64,000 nucleotides of DNA from Candidatus Parabeggiatoa sp. nov. 2 (lineage in GTDB: Bacteria; Pseudomonadota; Gammaproteobacteria; Beggiatoales; Beggiatoaceae), in assembly GCA_002085445.1 (NCBI GenBank), contig NBMI01000028.1, forward strand, positions 1 through 64,000. Direction: 5' to 3'. The notes under the pieces were generated by a model. That model was not told the origin of the DNA. It saw only the letters and a list, made by a program, of their open reading frames with translations, and did not search any database. A program made the translations under genes and the position numbers. Shown here piece after piece: positions 39,102 to 48,682 of this stretch. Every line of letters begins with the position of its first letter. The stretch's first letter is position 1.

Positions 39102-40466
39102 ATGTCCATTTTCAGAGCCTACGACATTCGCGGCATTGTCGGCGAATCACTCACTGAAGAAATTGTCACCCAAGTCGGGCAAGCAATAGGCAGCGAAGCC
39201 GCGGCGCGTAATCGACCCCAAATCGTGGTTGCCCGTGATGGGCGCTTATCTGGCCCCAATTTAATAGAGGCCTTGATTGAAGGCCTACAAGCGGCCGGGC
39301 GCGAGGTAATAGACATCGGCATGATGCCTACACCCGTGTTGTATTTTGCTACCTATTACTTAAAAACCGGTAGCGGTGTCATGTTGACAGGTAGCCATAA
39401 TCCGCCTAATTACAATGGCTTAAAAATTATGCTCGGTGGTGAAACCCTATCTGGGGAGGCCATTCAGGCCTTAAAAACCCGTATAGATAATGGTGATTTA
39501 ATCACTGGCTCCGGCTTTCGACACACCACTGACATTCACCACGCTTATATATCGCATATCCATAAAGAGGTGAAATTGGCGCGTCCGTTTAAAGTGGTGG
39601 TGGATAGTGGTAACGGAGTGGCAGGCGTTGTAGCGCCTCATCTGATGCAAGGCTTGGGCTGCGAAGTCGTCAAATTATTTTGTGAAGTCGATGGTCATTT
39701 TCCCAATCATCATCCCGATCCGAGTATGCCTGAAAACTTGGAGGATTTGAAAAAAGCGGTGCTGGCTGAAGGCGCAGATTTAGGTTTGGCGTTTGATGGC
39801 GATGGTGATCGTTTGGGTGTGGTGGATGCGAAAGGCCGGATAATTTGGCCTGATCGTCAAATGATTTTATACGCAACCGACTTATTAAAACGTCATCCGG
39901 GGGCACAAATTATTTATGATGTCAAATGCACTCGGCATCTTGCCAATGCCATTGAACAAAACGGCGGCAAGCCTAAAATGTGGAAAACGGGACATTCCTT
40001 TATCAAATCAGAAATAAAGAAAAGCGGCGCGTTACTCGGTGGCGAAATGAGCGGCCATATTTTCTTTAAAGAACGCTGGTTTGGTTTTGATGATGCCTTA
40101 TACACTGCTGCCCGTCTATTAGAGATTTTATCTCAAGACAGCCGCACTCCCGAAGAAGTGTTTGCTGCCATACCCGACGCGGTAAACACGCCGGAATTAA
40201 AGTTAGAAATGACCGAATTTGGGGAACATTATAAGTTAATGCAAAAAATCCGCGACACGTTCCATTTTGAAGGAGCGGAAATTGCCACCATTGACGGAAT
40301 ACGGGCAGACTTTAAAGACGGCTGGGGATTAGTGCGCCCCTCCAACACAACGCCTTGTTTAGTCATTCGTTTTGAAGCAGATAATCAAGCAGCACTTAAT
40401 CGGATTCAAGAAGAATTTCGGCGGCAATTTTTGGCGATAGACAGTACGTTAAAATTGCCGTTTTGA
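39102..40466 (+). CDS. algC: Phosphomannomutase/phosphoglucomutase, AlgC type
   Basis: The 454-residue alpha-phosphohexomutase begins MSIFRAYDIRGIVGESL. It has the phosphoserine loop MLTGSHNPPNYNGLK, metal loop DGDGDRLGVVD, sugar loop GGEMSGHIFF and a phosphate-binding end RPSNTTPCLVIRFEA. AlgC-type enzymes act on mannose and glucose phosphates and feed alginate, lipopolysaccharide and other surface polymers. It is followed by a strong terminator and preceded by TGATCACTGATAACTGATC-type repeats. Together with pgm it makes a small sugar-phosphate cluster. Confidence 0.93.
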   Translation: MSIFRAYDIRGIVGESLTEEIVTQVGQAIGSEAAARNRPQIVVARDGRLSGPNLIEALIEGLQAAGREVIDIGMMPTPVLYFATYYLKTGSGVMLTGSHNPPNYNGLKIMLGGETLSGEAIQALKTRIDNGDLITGSGFRHTTDIHHAYISHIHKEVKLARPFKVVVDSGNGVAGVVAPHLMQGLGCEVVKLFCEVDGHFPNHHPDPSMPENLEDLKKAVLAEGADLGLAFDGDGDRLGVVDAKGRIIWPDRQMILYATDLLKRHPGAQIIYDVKCTRHLANAIEQNGGKPKMWKTGHSFIKSEIKKSGALLGGEMSGHIFFKERWFGFDDALYTAARLLEILSQDSRTPEEVFAAIPDAVNTPELKLEMTEFGEHYKLMQKIRDTFHFEGAEIATIDGIRADFKDGWGLVRPSNTTPCLVIRFEADNQAALNRIQEEFRRQFLAIDSTLKLPF

Positions 40467-40505
40467 TTTAAAGGAAGTTGATAAAACCGATTTATTTATA
40501 GTGCT

Positions 40506-40539
40506 AAAAATCCGATGTCTTTAAGACATCGGATTTTTT
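40506..40539 (+). terminator. Rho-independent terminator after algC
   Basis: A perfect 14-bp stem (AAAAATCCGATGTC with GACATCGGATTTTT) and TTTAA loop ends in a T run, 40 nt after the algC stop codon. Confidence 0.92.
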
Positions 40540-40815
40540 GAGAATTAGACACCTCCGTTATGATTTTTGAGTGTTAATGAATAGTTTACTATAAGTGAAC
40601 CTCCGATATTTTGAAAACCTCGGTACTACTGAACACATAAACTGAGCCTTTTTGCCATGTCTCATCCCGACGATCCAGATCCCTTTGAGCGGAGGGAACT
40701 TGAACTTGAACTTGAACTTGAGAACTTTTCCTGTGTAGCCCAAGATTTCTCCGTCTGTCTTCATTCCAAAAGCGCCGTTTGTAACGGTGCAAAGTCTAGT
40801 AGAACACAGATCACA

Positions 40816-40853
40816 GAGAACTGAGAACTGAGAACTGAGAACTGAGAACTGAT
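40816..40853. repeat. GAACTGA heptamer tract
   Basis: Five heptamer units run directly into the 3' end of the minus-strand gene at 40853-41635, whose TGA stop lies in the ACTGATCAG edge of the tract. Confidence 0.88.
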
Positions 40854-41635
40854 CAGTGGGTGAGAAAATTCGTAATTTCGTCAACTATCTGCTGTTTCCT
40901 TGCCCTACCCATGCTGCCATTAGCAGTCAGCAAGAGATTTTCATCCGTTTTTAACTCCAAAACGACCTGATAAAGGATTGTTTTAGAATTAAAATAAGAT
41001 GAAGTGTTGAGTTTCACTTCCGATATCTCTTCAAGTGGATGTTCAATCACTTCAGTCCCTAGCAAACCTTGCCGTTCAATCTTCAAACTACCCACCATTT
41101 TATCAAAAGTCACCGTGATGATTTTACTCAATTCCGCCAATAACCCAACAACAATCAAAATACTCCCAAGAATATAAATAAACCAACGATTATCTCGCTT
41201 GATGAGGAGTGATGTTTCAGGGGTTTTTTTAAGAAAAGCATTGATTTTAGCCGCTAATGCCTCTTGCTCTTCACGGCTAGAAGTGCCATAAGGGGTTAAA
41301 GGAATTCTCTGAGTTGGTGTTATCAGTATGACTCGGTAGTAAGGCTTTAGGATAAAAAAATTGTCCATCTGCCTAGCGCGAGTCGTTACAACCTCAGTGC
41401 CTTTTAAGTCATTGATTGAAATGATAATGCTTTTTGACATTAAAAAATGTGAATAAATAAGTTCACAACGACCTTGATTTGGCGGCACCCGCTCGCAAGT
41501 GAAGCTTGACGCTTTGCTAAACAGAATGATTATTACCACCCCGACTATCGTGAAAAAACTACCCATTACCCAAAGCGCAATAGGGCGGTGTCGAAGTATC
41601 AGTTGAGTTGGGGTTTGCTGTCTAATTTTGAGCAT
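40853..41635 (-). CDS. Membrane protein of unknown function with three predicted helices
   Basis: The 260-residue product has one membrane helix near the start (about 20-41, WVMGSFFTIVGVVIIILF), an extracytoplasmic or cytoplasmic domain with two cysteines (FTCERVPPNQGRCELIY), a second hydrophobic stretch (about 151-168, FIYILGSILIVVGLLAEL) and a C-terminal beta-rich domain with an EHPLEEISEVKL pattern. The layout resembles bacterial PH-like membrane proteins, but I cannot assign a family. AAGG lies 12 nt before the start. Confidence 0.65.
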   Translation of the reverse strand: MLKIRQQTPTQLILRHRPIALWVMGSFFTIVGVVIIILFSKASSFTCERVPPNQGRCELIYSHFLMSKSIIISINDLKGTEVVTTRARQMDNFFILKPYYRVILITPTQRIPLTPYGTSSREEQEALAAKINAFLKKTPETSLLIKRDNRWFIYILGSILIVVGLLAELSKIITVTFDKMVGSLKIERQGLLGTEVIEHPLEEISEVKLNTSSYFNSKTILYQVVLELKTDENLLLTANGSMGRARKQQIVDEITNFLTH

Positions 41636-41660
41636 GTAGTAAGATTACCTTAATTTAATC

Positions 41661-41836
41661 AATTGAGGGACTTGCAAAACTCCTCTATCGCCAATAGCTA
41701 AAGCGATTGGCTCACAGCTTAAGTACCCTAAAGGGCACTTACAAGATTGGACCGTTTTAGTAGGCTTTAGCCTGCTTTAGCTTTTAGCCTCAGAATTTAT
41801 TCTGAGGCGAACGATAATTTTGCAAGAGGCTCAATT
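41661..41836. mobile_element. 176-bp MITE-like element with AATTGAG ends
   Basis: Imperfect 20-bp inverted ends (AATTGAGGGACTTGCAAAAC and, on the other strand, AATTGAGCCTCTTGCAAAAT) bound a gene-free segment containing several short TTTAG hairpins. A similar end occurs near 17567-17590. No target duplication is visible. Confidence 0.55.
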
Positions 41837-42408
41837 ACTTATTTTTTAGACTGAGCATCGCCATAAACATAGCTCTTTCTGTCATTTCGAGTCCAGACTC
41901 AGTGAGGTTCATGGAAATCTGTAGCCCGTCAAGTATCGATTCCTCAAGTTCCCTCCTATCGTCGGGATTCGGAATGACAAAAGCGCAAATTGTGTAAAGT
42001 ATATATCGCCCCCTCACCCTAACCCTCAATGCCATTAAGTTAAGAATAAATCCATACATGTAGGGTGTTTTTTCTTGCCGGCCCCAAAATACGAATCGGG
42101 TGGGCAACAACGTTGGGATGGTACAAAAGAACGTTTTTAGTGAACTCTGTGTTGAAAAATAACGATTTTTACAAACTGATAGGTGCTAAGGCCCCAAGTG
42201 TCTAAGGTTGTTTTTCTTTAAAAGAATCCTTATTAGTTGTCATATCAAGCGGCCAGTTAACGTTTGTTAACATAAATGAATCGGAGACACCAAGTTGACG
42301 CATGAATGAATTTTCCCAAGCTGCCCTCACCTGAGCAAACACCCCACCGGGGAGAGGCGACTCACCCTCTCTCTTGAGGGAGAGAACCCTTGTGAGGGGT
42401 GAGGTGTA
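41837..42408. other. Spacer downstream of the first dsbA gene
   Basis: No credible gene. It has a partial relative of the TACCACCTATC element (about 42140-42190), a solo end of the 313-bp element family with GTTAACGTTTGTTAAC and AATCGG (about 42256-42284), and a CTCTCTTGAGGGAGAG hairpin near 42373-42390 close to the dsbA stop. Confidence 0.55.
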
Positions 42409-43068
42409 TCAGTTGCTTGACAAGCCCATCTGCTGACGTTCTTTCTCGATCAAATAGTCGAGCGCTTTCAGCATCTTTTTATGGCCGCCCACATTTCTCA
42501 AACGATATTTACCATTGACGAAGATGGCCGGCACACTAGTGACATTATATAGATCGGTCATATCCTCGGCATAAGGCATTTGTCGATAGACGTGAAAGGA
42601 GTTGTAGGCTTTAGCCAAGTCCTTCTTGCTAACACCATTTTGGGCAAAGAACTGCTCGATGGCTTCTTCCTTTGTTGTTATGTCGTACTGTTTTTTCTCA
42701 TGTATGGCCTGAAACATTTTGGGGTGGAGTTCCTCCAAACGACCCAAATCTTCCGCCGCGTAATAGGCTTTCGCCAATGGTTTCCAGTGGGAACTGATCG
42801 CCGGGATGCTTATAAATTCAACATCATCCGGCTGGTTTTTCAGCCAAGCCTTCAGAGGCCCTTCAGACTCATAGCAATGTCTGCAGCCATACCAAAAGAA
42901 CTCCAGCACTTCGATTTTTTCAGAATCGTCAGGCTCTTGTGGAAAGTCTAACACCTCATATTGATCCTTATAAGGATCGCTGCCTTGTGCCTTGAGAGTA
43001 GAAGCTAAAAATAAACTGCTTGCGGTTAGGCAAACCAGTATTAACCCTGTTTTGAGAGGTTTTTTCAT
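42409..43068 (-). CDS. dsbA: Thiol:disulfide interchange protein DsbA (paralogue 1)
   Basis: The periplasmic oxidase introduces disulfide bonds into exported proteins. The 219-residue product has a signal peptide (MKKPLKTGLILVCLTASSLF), the thioredoxin-fold active site CRHC within FFWYGCRHCYE, and the cis-proline loop VTSVPAIFVNGKYRL. Start 43068 (MKK) is preferred over 43083 because its leader aligns with that of the neighbouring paralogue, although the AAGGA is then 14 nt away. The CRHC centre differs from the usual CPHC, which would change the redox potential. A second copy lies 144 bp upstream on the same strand. Confidence 0.9.
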   Translation of the reverse strand: MKKPLKTGLILVCLTASSLFLASTLKAQGSDPYKDQYEVLDFPQEPDDSEKIEVLEFFWYGCRHCYESEGPLKAWLKNQPDDVEFISIPAISSHWKPLAKAYYAAEDLGRLEELHPKMFQAIHEKKQYDITTKEEAIEQFFAQNGVSKKDLAKAYNSFHVYRQMPYAEDMTDLYNVTSVPAIFVNGKYRLRNVGGHKKMLKALDYLIEKERQQMGLSSN

Positions 43069-43211
43069 AAGCAATTGATGCATCCTTATTTCAGTGCTCT
43101 GTGAGCAGTGCTCTGTGAGCCGTTATTTTGGTGGTCAGTGATTTTAGTCCAATTTGTGGCCGTGTGAAGTCTATTCGGTATTATTGGCAATAGGCTATAA
43201 CCAATTACCAA

Positions 43212-43880
43212 TTACCTCTTCAACGATTGAGCGTGACGTTCTTTCTCAATTAAATAGTCGAGAATCTTGATGAGTTTTTTGTAACCGCCAGCCTTTCCGC
43301 CGCTTAGGCGGTATTTACCATTGACAAAGATAATTGGCACACTTTTGACACCGTAGGTTTTGGTCACCTTCTCGGCCTCATTTATATCATCAAGGATATC
43401 AAATGAGCCAAATGTGTCAAAAAACAGTTCTTGGCTCACACCGTGTTTGGCAAATATCTGCAAGAGTGCTTGCAAGAATGTCTGGTGTTTTTTGGGTGCG
43501 TGTATGGCATAAAAAATGGGGGTGTGGACTTTATCCAAAACCTTCAACCGTTTTGCCGTGTAATAGAGTTTTGCCAAAGATGCCCACGGATGAGTCTCAT
43601 AAAACAGCGCCGGGAGCTGTATAAACTCAACATCATCCGGTTTTGTTTTCAGCCACTTCTTCAACGGCCTTTCAAAGTGATAACAATGTGGGCAACCATA
43701 CCAAAAGAACTCTACCACTTCAATTTTGTTGGAGTCGCTGATTGCCGGTAGAGTTTTCTTTAGCACGTCATATTGGCCCGCATAAGGATTGTCGTTACCG
43801 GCATAGCTCGTGGGAGCATTAAATGAAATGCTTGCGATTAGGCAAACCAGTATTAACCCTGTTTTGAAATGTGTTTTCAT
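43212..43880 (-). CDS. dsbA: Thiol:disulfide interchange protein DsbA (paralogue 2)
   Basis: The 222-residue product has a signal peptide (MKTHFKTGLILVCLIASISF), the classical DsbA centre CPHC in FFWYGCPHCYH and the cis-proline loop VKSVPIIFVNGKYRL. It closely resembles the downstream paralogue in signal peptide, active-site surroundings and the final LDYLIEKER, so the pair arose by tandem duplication. AGGA lies 12 nt before the start. The upstream flank is a decayed TnpB transposon. Confidence 0.92.
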   Translation of the reverse strand: MKTHFKTGLILVCLIASISFNAPTSYAGNDNPYAGQYDVLKKTLPAISDSNKIEVVEFFWYGCPHCYHFERPLKKWLKTKPDDVEFIQLPALFYETHPWASLAKLYYTAKRLKVLDKVHTPIFYAIHAPKKHQTFLQALLQIFAKHGVSQELFFDTFGSFDILDDINEAEKVTKTYGVKSVPIIFVNGKYRLSGGKAGGYKKLIKILDYLIEKERHAQSLKR

Positions 43881-43907
43881 CAGCAGTTGATTCCTGTTCC
43901 TAAAAAG

Positions 43908-45329
43908 TTAGACAAAGTTGGACATTCTTAGGTAATTCGCTCTCTGTTGACAACTATTGGGAGTTGCAACTAGAGTCCTGGTTGGTCCGTCCCAACCGTT
44001 GTCGCGCAAGGGAGTTTTAGCAAGATGGATTTGACCTTTTGCCAAGGAGTCCAACGATCTATCTCCTTTACATGAAGTATTGCTAAAACGTTTCGCGCAG
44101 CATAAACGTCGCTTTGCGTAGTTACTACGTTTCTCATCAGCTTGTAACACCACCCCGTCGAAACCGTATTCCAGGCAAAATTTTCTTCAAACTTTTGCCT
44201 GGCATAAGAATCCCCTTACGTTTTCCTAAAAGGATTCCATAACGAGAATCCATTTGCATCGTTCCAGCGCTATTGAATCGATAACCGAAGAACCTCTGGG
44301 CGCGATAAATCGTGTCTAAAGCCGTTGCTATCACACCTTTTGTCCAAGCAGATAGTCTTCTTATAACGTTTTTCCCAAATTTCTTACGTGTAATAGGTGA
44401 AGTTAAATCTTACAAAAGCAATCGTTGAAGCTTTATCAACCAACTTGTGTGTGGCTTGACAAACTATCTCTTTAATTTGAGACTTTACTTTCTGATTTTG
44501 AGGGTTTATTTCGGTTGTTTTTTGCTTTTTATGAGATTTTTTATTCGCAATCGCTCTAAGCTTATTTATCGCTTGATATTTGTTCTTTAACTTATCCGAG
44601 TGATGAGTCAATATTTTGCCTAATCCTTCGCCATAATGTTCACCATCAGAATCAACAAAAACCGAAGGTTGTTCCTTTATCTACACCAATTGTGGCCGTT
44701 GGACAATTATGAGTTTCTGCTACATCTACTGTATAATGAATCTCAACTTCACCCTCTTTTAGAATTAATCTCAAAGTACCACTCGGTTCAACGGTTGTAT
44801 TTAATGGAATCGCAATTCGTTTGCCTTTTTGCAAACGGGGGATTTTTAACCAAGCATGTCCATCTAGTTGAAAAGTTGTATAACTATCAGAACGAACGAC
44901 AATTTTGTTTTGAGTCTGATTGCGTCCGTGTTTCCAATATTTACGCATCAAACGTCTTAAATAATTATCACTCGTCCAATTATCAGACTTCAGCTTCTTA
45001 TAAAATTCCAGGCGTTTTCTCTCATCATAAACCTGTTTATAACGAATTTTTATGACCTTTTCCTTGGCTGATTCGAGGAATGCTTTTAGATCACCAAAAC
45101 TATCCCGTAAAGGATCGATCCAAGCATTAGCGGAAACATTAAACCGACGTTTTTCCTTGAGCCATGAACCGCGAATTGTCCTATCACTTTTAAAAGACAT
45201 ACCATTGATTGAACCATAACAATGCCAAACTTCTGAACGAACTTGACCTAATCGTTTAGCTTGTTCTTCTAGTTGTTCTTATGTACCACGATTAAGGTTT
45301 TTACTTTTTAAGATTCGAGTGACGATCAT
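43908..45329 (-). pseudogene. tnpB: TnpB-family transposon gene with stops and frameshifts
   Basis: Pieces in order on the minus strand rebuild one protein. They are MIVTRILKSKNLNRGT then a TAA stop (near 45280); EEQAKRLGQVRSEVWHCYGS joined to the long piece 45200-44652 ending TIGVDKG (RuvC first Asp); VDSDGEHYGEGLGKILTHH after a frameshift near 44645; and KKFGKNVIRRLSAWTKGVIA after another near 44400. SRYGILLGKRKG and a last ADEKRSNYA region, where an ADxNAA-like motif is expected, complete it. The gene type matches large TnpB proteins of cyanobacteria and sulfur bacteria. It cannot make a full protein as read. Confidence 0.8.
43964..44002 (-). ncRNA. Conserved 39-nt hairpin block at the tnpB 3' end (candidate omega-RNA end)
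   Basis: On the minus strand the block holds the perfect 6-bp hairpin GGTTGGGACGGACCAACC and then AGGACTCTAGTTGCAA. TnpB elements make a guide RNA from the 3' end of the gene, with the guide taken from sequence beyond the element end. An identical 39-nt copy without the gene lies at 48683-48721, and sequence similarity stops at both edges. This suggests that TTGCAA marks the element end. Confidence 0.5.
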
Positions 45330-45944
45330 TAGTAATTGTCTTCTTTATAATTCGTGTGGTCGATATTTATTACCCATAATGTACAATTATGGGTAGCTTT
45401 GTCCAACTTTCAAGTAGCCGTTTTTAGCTCCTCTATATGTAATTGGTAATTGGTAATTGGTAATTGGTAATTGGTTATTGGTATACTTAGCACCGTTTCG
45501 TGAGCGAGCGAAAAGTTTATAGAGTTTATAGAGTTTATGGAAATTATCTGCGGACGCTCGGTAACGAAATTTATGGGCTAATAACTCAATTATTTAGTGT
45601 AGCCACCCTTCGCTACGCGAAACCATTTTCATCAGTTTATAGAGTTTATGGAAATTATCGTAGCGAAGCTCGGTAACGAAATTTATGGGCTAATAAATCA
45701 ATTATTTAGTGTAGCCACCCTTCGCTACGCGAAACCCACCCTACATTGGCTTATTTCCGATAATGTCTAATACATGCACGGGTACTTATCAAAGTTGATC
45801 CCGTTTTTGTCTATTATGTAAGTATTTGAATTACATAATATTTCATAAAAAATCCAGACGATTTTAACAAACCTGTCATCGGTGGAGCATAGAGAGCTAA
45901 TCATCTTCACCACCCCGTATGTTACTCACTACCAATAACCCAAA
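45330..45944. repeat. Spacer with GGTAATT heptamers and a duplicated TTTATAGAGTTTATGG block
   Basis: Five GGTAATT heptamers (about 45439-45480) precede two direct copies of a roughly 120-bp block (about 45510-45630 and 45635-45745). Each copy has GTTTATAGAGTTTATGG, GGTAACGAAATTTATGGGC and TAGTGTAGCCACCCTTCGC. No gene is seen. Confidence 0.75.
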
Positions 45945-46565
45945 TTAATACAAGCCTTGCGTGTAATTCGTCACGGCCTTCATTTCGTCCTCGGACATTT
46001 TCAAGGCAATATCGCGCATGATGATAGCATTCTCTTTGGGCTTGCGGGCCCCACTTTTGTAGTCCTTCAATTGCTTGAGCGTATAATCCGCATGTTGTCC
46101 GCTGACAGTCGGATATTTGGCTGCCGGGTTACCTTTGCCTTTCGGCCCATGACAGCCCATACAGGCTGGCACACCGGTTTCCTTGTTGCCACCACGATAA
46201 ATTTTTTGCCCTTGCGCGAGCAATTCTTTACTGGCAAAACGGATTTTGGTTTTTTGGCTTTCAAAATAGGCCGCTAGGTTAAGCATGTCTTGTTCAGTCA
46301 GCGGCGCTGCCATAGGCGACATAGTTGGATCTTTACGGGCCTCGGATTGGAAGTTTTTTAATTGTTGGACAATTACGCTTGCGTGTTGTCCGGCGAGTTT
46401 AGGCCATAGCGGATTGACGCTATTACCATCGGCACCGTGACAGGCCGCACATAGAGCGGATTTGGTTTTACCGGCCGCAACATCGCCGGCTAAATTAGCA
46501 CTTGCCGCGCTCGCGGCTGGACTGCCCAAGGTCAAAATACAGAAAGCGAGTGTTAGTTTTTTCAT
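45945..46565 (-). CDS. Dihaem cytochrome c4
   Basis: The 206-residue exported protein has a signal peptide (MKKLTLAFCILTLGSPAASA) and two haem c sites, CAACH and CMGCH, each followed by its own domain with late methionine ligands (PTMSPMAAPL and MRDIALKMS). The two-domain layout and length fit cytochrome c4, a periplasmic electron carrier to terminal oxidases or denitrification enzymes. Start 46565 is chosen over 46577 because GGACAATTGG lies just upstream and the signal peptide is cleaner. In a sulfur oxidiser it would link thiosulfate or sulfide oxidation to respiration (inference). Confidence 0.9.
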   Translation of the reverse strand: MKKLTLAFCILTLGSPAASAASANLAGDVAAGKTKSALCAACHGADGNSVNPLWPKLAGQHASVIVQQLKNFQSEARKDPTMSPMAAPLTEQDMLNLAAYFESQKTKIRFASKELLAQGQKIYRGGNKETGVPACMGCHGPKGKGNPAAKYPTVSGQHADYTLKQLKDYKSGARKPKENAIIMRDIALKMSEDEMKAVTNYTQGLY

Positions 46566-46823
46566 CCAATTGTCCATGAGTAGTTGAACACGATATTTTT
46601 AACTATTTGTTTTAAATAGTATTTTTTAGGTACACGAAAACGAGAGTGGCATTAGATAACAATTTCATCGACAAATATCTACATGTCTACTAATGATGTA
46701 GACATTTCAATCTTGGGCCGACTAGGGAGAATCAGCCCTTTATCCCCTCGCCTAATGATCGCTACGGGTTACTTATTCACCGAACTTACGATATCTCGCC
46801 GCCCACCCCCAAACGTTGAAAGA

Positions 46824-47479
46824 GTAGGGTAGGGAGCCAACGAGCAGCATTACCTGCTTTTCCAACACCCCCCCTCCGAACCGTGCGTGCAACTTTCACT
46901 GCACACGGCTCTCCAGTAGGACTCGATTAAATCTCACTCACTTTTGAGTTCAATTCCATCAATTTTTGTAATTTATCAAGCATTTAAAGAGACTCCTCTT
47001 CATCCAAGATTTTTTACAAAGTCCTACCTGACCCCCTTCGTATATTATCTATATTACTACGAGGTCTCCGTTCCCATATCCGTCTCCAGACTTAGGGAAT
47101 CCCATAGTTGCCTTCATAGACGAGGTACACGCTTAGGTTCTCCGTTCGTAGTTACCAAGTTCATTACAAGGTGCGGGTATGATGTGACTTTATGACCACT
47201 ATGAATCTTTACTCATAAATCATACCAAGCTAGTTTCAAGTCTATTTCTAGCCGCTCATACAGTGCCGCCCTACTGGAGTTCAAGTAATCCAACCTTAAC
47301 CATACGTGCCCTAGCTGCGCGTCCCTTGATTAAATACTTTTCATCAAGTCCACGCTTTTCACAACATGCTACAGTCCCCATATATCTTTCGTATATAGGT
47401 AAGTTGCTGCTTTAAGTCATTTTGTCACAATACTGAGTCTCTATAGACCCATCGTCTATGATGCCACAATGGCGCACAC
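46824..47479 (-). mobile_element. ORF-less group II intron
   Basis: The minus strand ends with a clear domain V (46878-46911), followed by a domain VI-like segment and CCCTACCCTAC. The likely 5' end is GTGTGCG at 47479 (or GTGCG at 47477), which fits the GUGYG consensus. The length of about 650 nt matches a group II ribozyme without its reverse-transcriptase gene, and no maturase frame is present. Such an intron would need a maturase encoded elsewhere to move. The exact ends are inferred. Confidence 0.68.
46878..46911 (-). ncRNA. Group II intron domain V
   Basis: The 34-nt hairpin has GAGCCGTG pairing with CACGGTTC, the AGC triad in the first strand, a two-base CG bulge and a GAAA tetraloop. 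These are the defining features of catalytic domain V, and all appear intact. Confidence 0.88.
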
Positions 47480-47719
47480 CATAAGTATGACTGACAGACA
47501 GTCCCAACTTAAAAGTGGGAATAAGTTTCATCCTACAACGTGGCGGAAATTCTATTCAAACCTGAAATTTAAGTCAAGTGAAACGTAGTAACGGAGCCGG
47601 CGACGATCAATTTCTATAACCTTTTTTATAGACATGTCTATAAATGTAGATATTTTTAGGCCGACTCTATCATAAAATATCCGTCCAAGATAAATCTTGG
47701 ACGGAAGCCCACAATCTGG

Positions 47720-48517
47720 TTATTTATTTTTCCACCACGATATATTTAACTCCGCCTTGATCTTTTGCTCGGACTTGCTGAGCTTGTCAAAAAATTCATA
47801 GCCGGTTTCTTTCTCCACCTCTTGTACTGACATGGCGCAGTCCCATAACTGACTGGCTTTGATGCCCTCGTTAGGGATAATGAATCCTATACAACGTTCA
47901 TGTTCAAAGGAGTAAACGATTTTGTAGAAACTTTTAGGGACAGGAATATCATTAATCCGTTCAGGATTTTCATCATACAAAGGGCCAGTGATAACATACA
48001 ACTTGCCTTTGGTATGCGTCCATCCCCGGATAGTCTTTTCCAAACTCCCCCATGCTTGACGATTTAATTTGGGATGTTGCAATGCGATATTTGACATCGC
48101 AAAAGTCTGCATGTTGCTTGTACGACTAAAATCAATCGCGGCACTGGGTGCCAGATGGCCTCTGTCATAACCGGTATTGGTAAAATCTTCCGGTTGAACC
48201 TGGTATTTTTCTGGTATATCCGGATCGGCATAAAAGCAATCACCTCGGTCTACATCAACGCCGATAGAGCCTTTTGAGAGAATGTAGGAGGCCCATAACG
48301 CACATTTGCGCTCGTAACTATAGCCGAGACTGTAGCCATCACGATCAAACACTAAATCGGTTTGACACGGTTCACCGAGTTTTCTGTGGTTTCGGAATGC
48401 GTATATCCAAGTATAGGTTTTGTGGCGGTTAGGCCATAAGTAAGTTGAAAACGCATATTGCGCTCCGGCCCCGGCGATAGCCGCGCCTACGCCGACTAAA
48501 ATGCACTTTATTTCCAT
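47720..48517 (-). CDS. DNA/RNA non-specific endonuclease, NUC1 family
   Basis: The 265-residue protein has the beta-beta-alpha-metal nuclease core. The signature YDRGHLAPSAAID contains the catalytic His, followed by SNIALQHPKLNRQAW with the metal-binding Asn, and KLYVITGPLYDEN. The start MEIKCILVGVGAAIAGAGAQ is a short hydrophobic signal or anchor, so the enzyme acts outside the cytoplasm, probably to scavenge nucleotides or phosphate from extracellular DNA. AAGGAG lies unusually close, about 1 nt before the ATG, which may weaken translation. No immunity protein gene is adjacent. Confidence 0.9.
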   Translation of the reverse strand: MEIKCILVGVGAAIAGAGAQYAFSTYLWPNRHKTYTWIYAFRNHRKLGEPCQTDLVFDRDGYSLGYSYERKCALWASYILSKGSIGVDVDRGDCFYADPDIPEKYQVQPEDFTNTGYDRGHLAPSAAIDFSRTSNMQTFAMSNIALQHPKLNRQAWGSLEKTIRGWTHTKGKLYVITGPLYDENPERINDIPVPKSFYKIVYSFEHERCIGFIIPNEGIKASQLWDCAMSVQEVEKETGYEFFDKLSKSEQKIKAELNISWWKNK

Positions 48518-48682
48518 ACTCCTTTATTCCATCTCAGTGATATTTCAGTACTCAGTGAACAGTTATTTTTCATTCTGTGATCAGTTATTTGCCCTTTCTA
48601 ATAATTATTAAATAAGCTGTTCCTATAAATCGACTCAAAACTATGAATATGTCATTCGCGGACTAAAGATAATTCGTAAGAA

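Noticed and set aside
46944-47195. Remnant of a group II intron reverse transcriptase
   Set aside because: The short plus-strand frame is opposite to the intron direction and has no similarity to maturase motifs.
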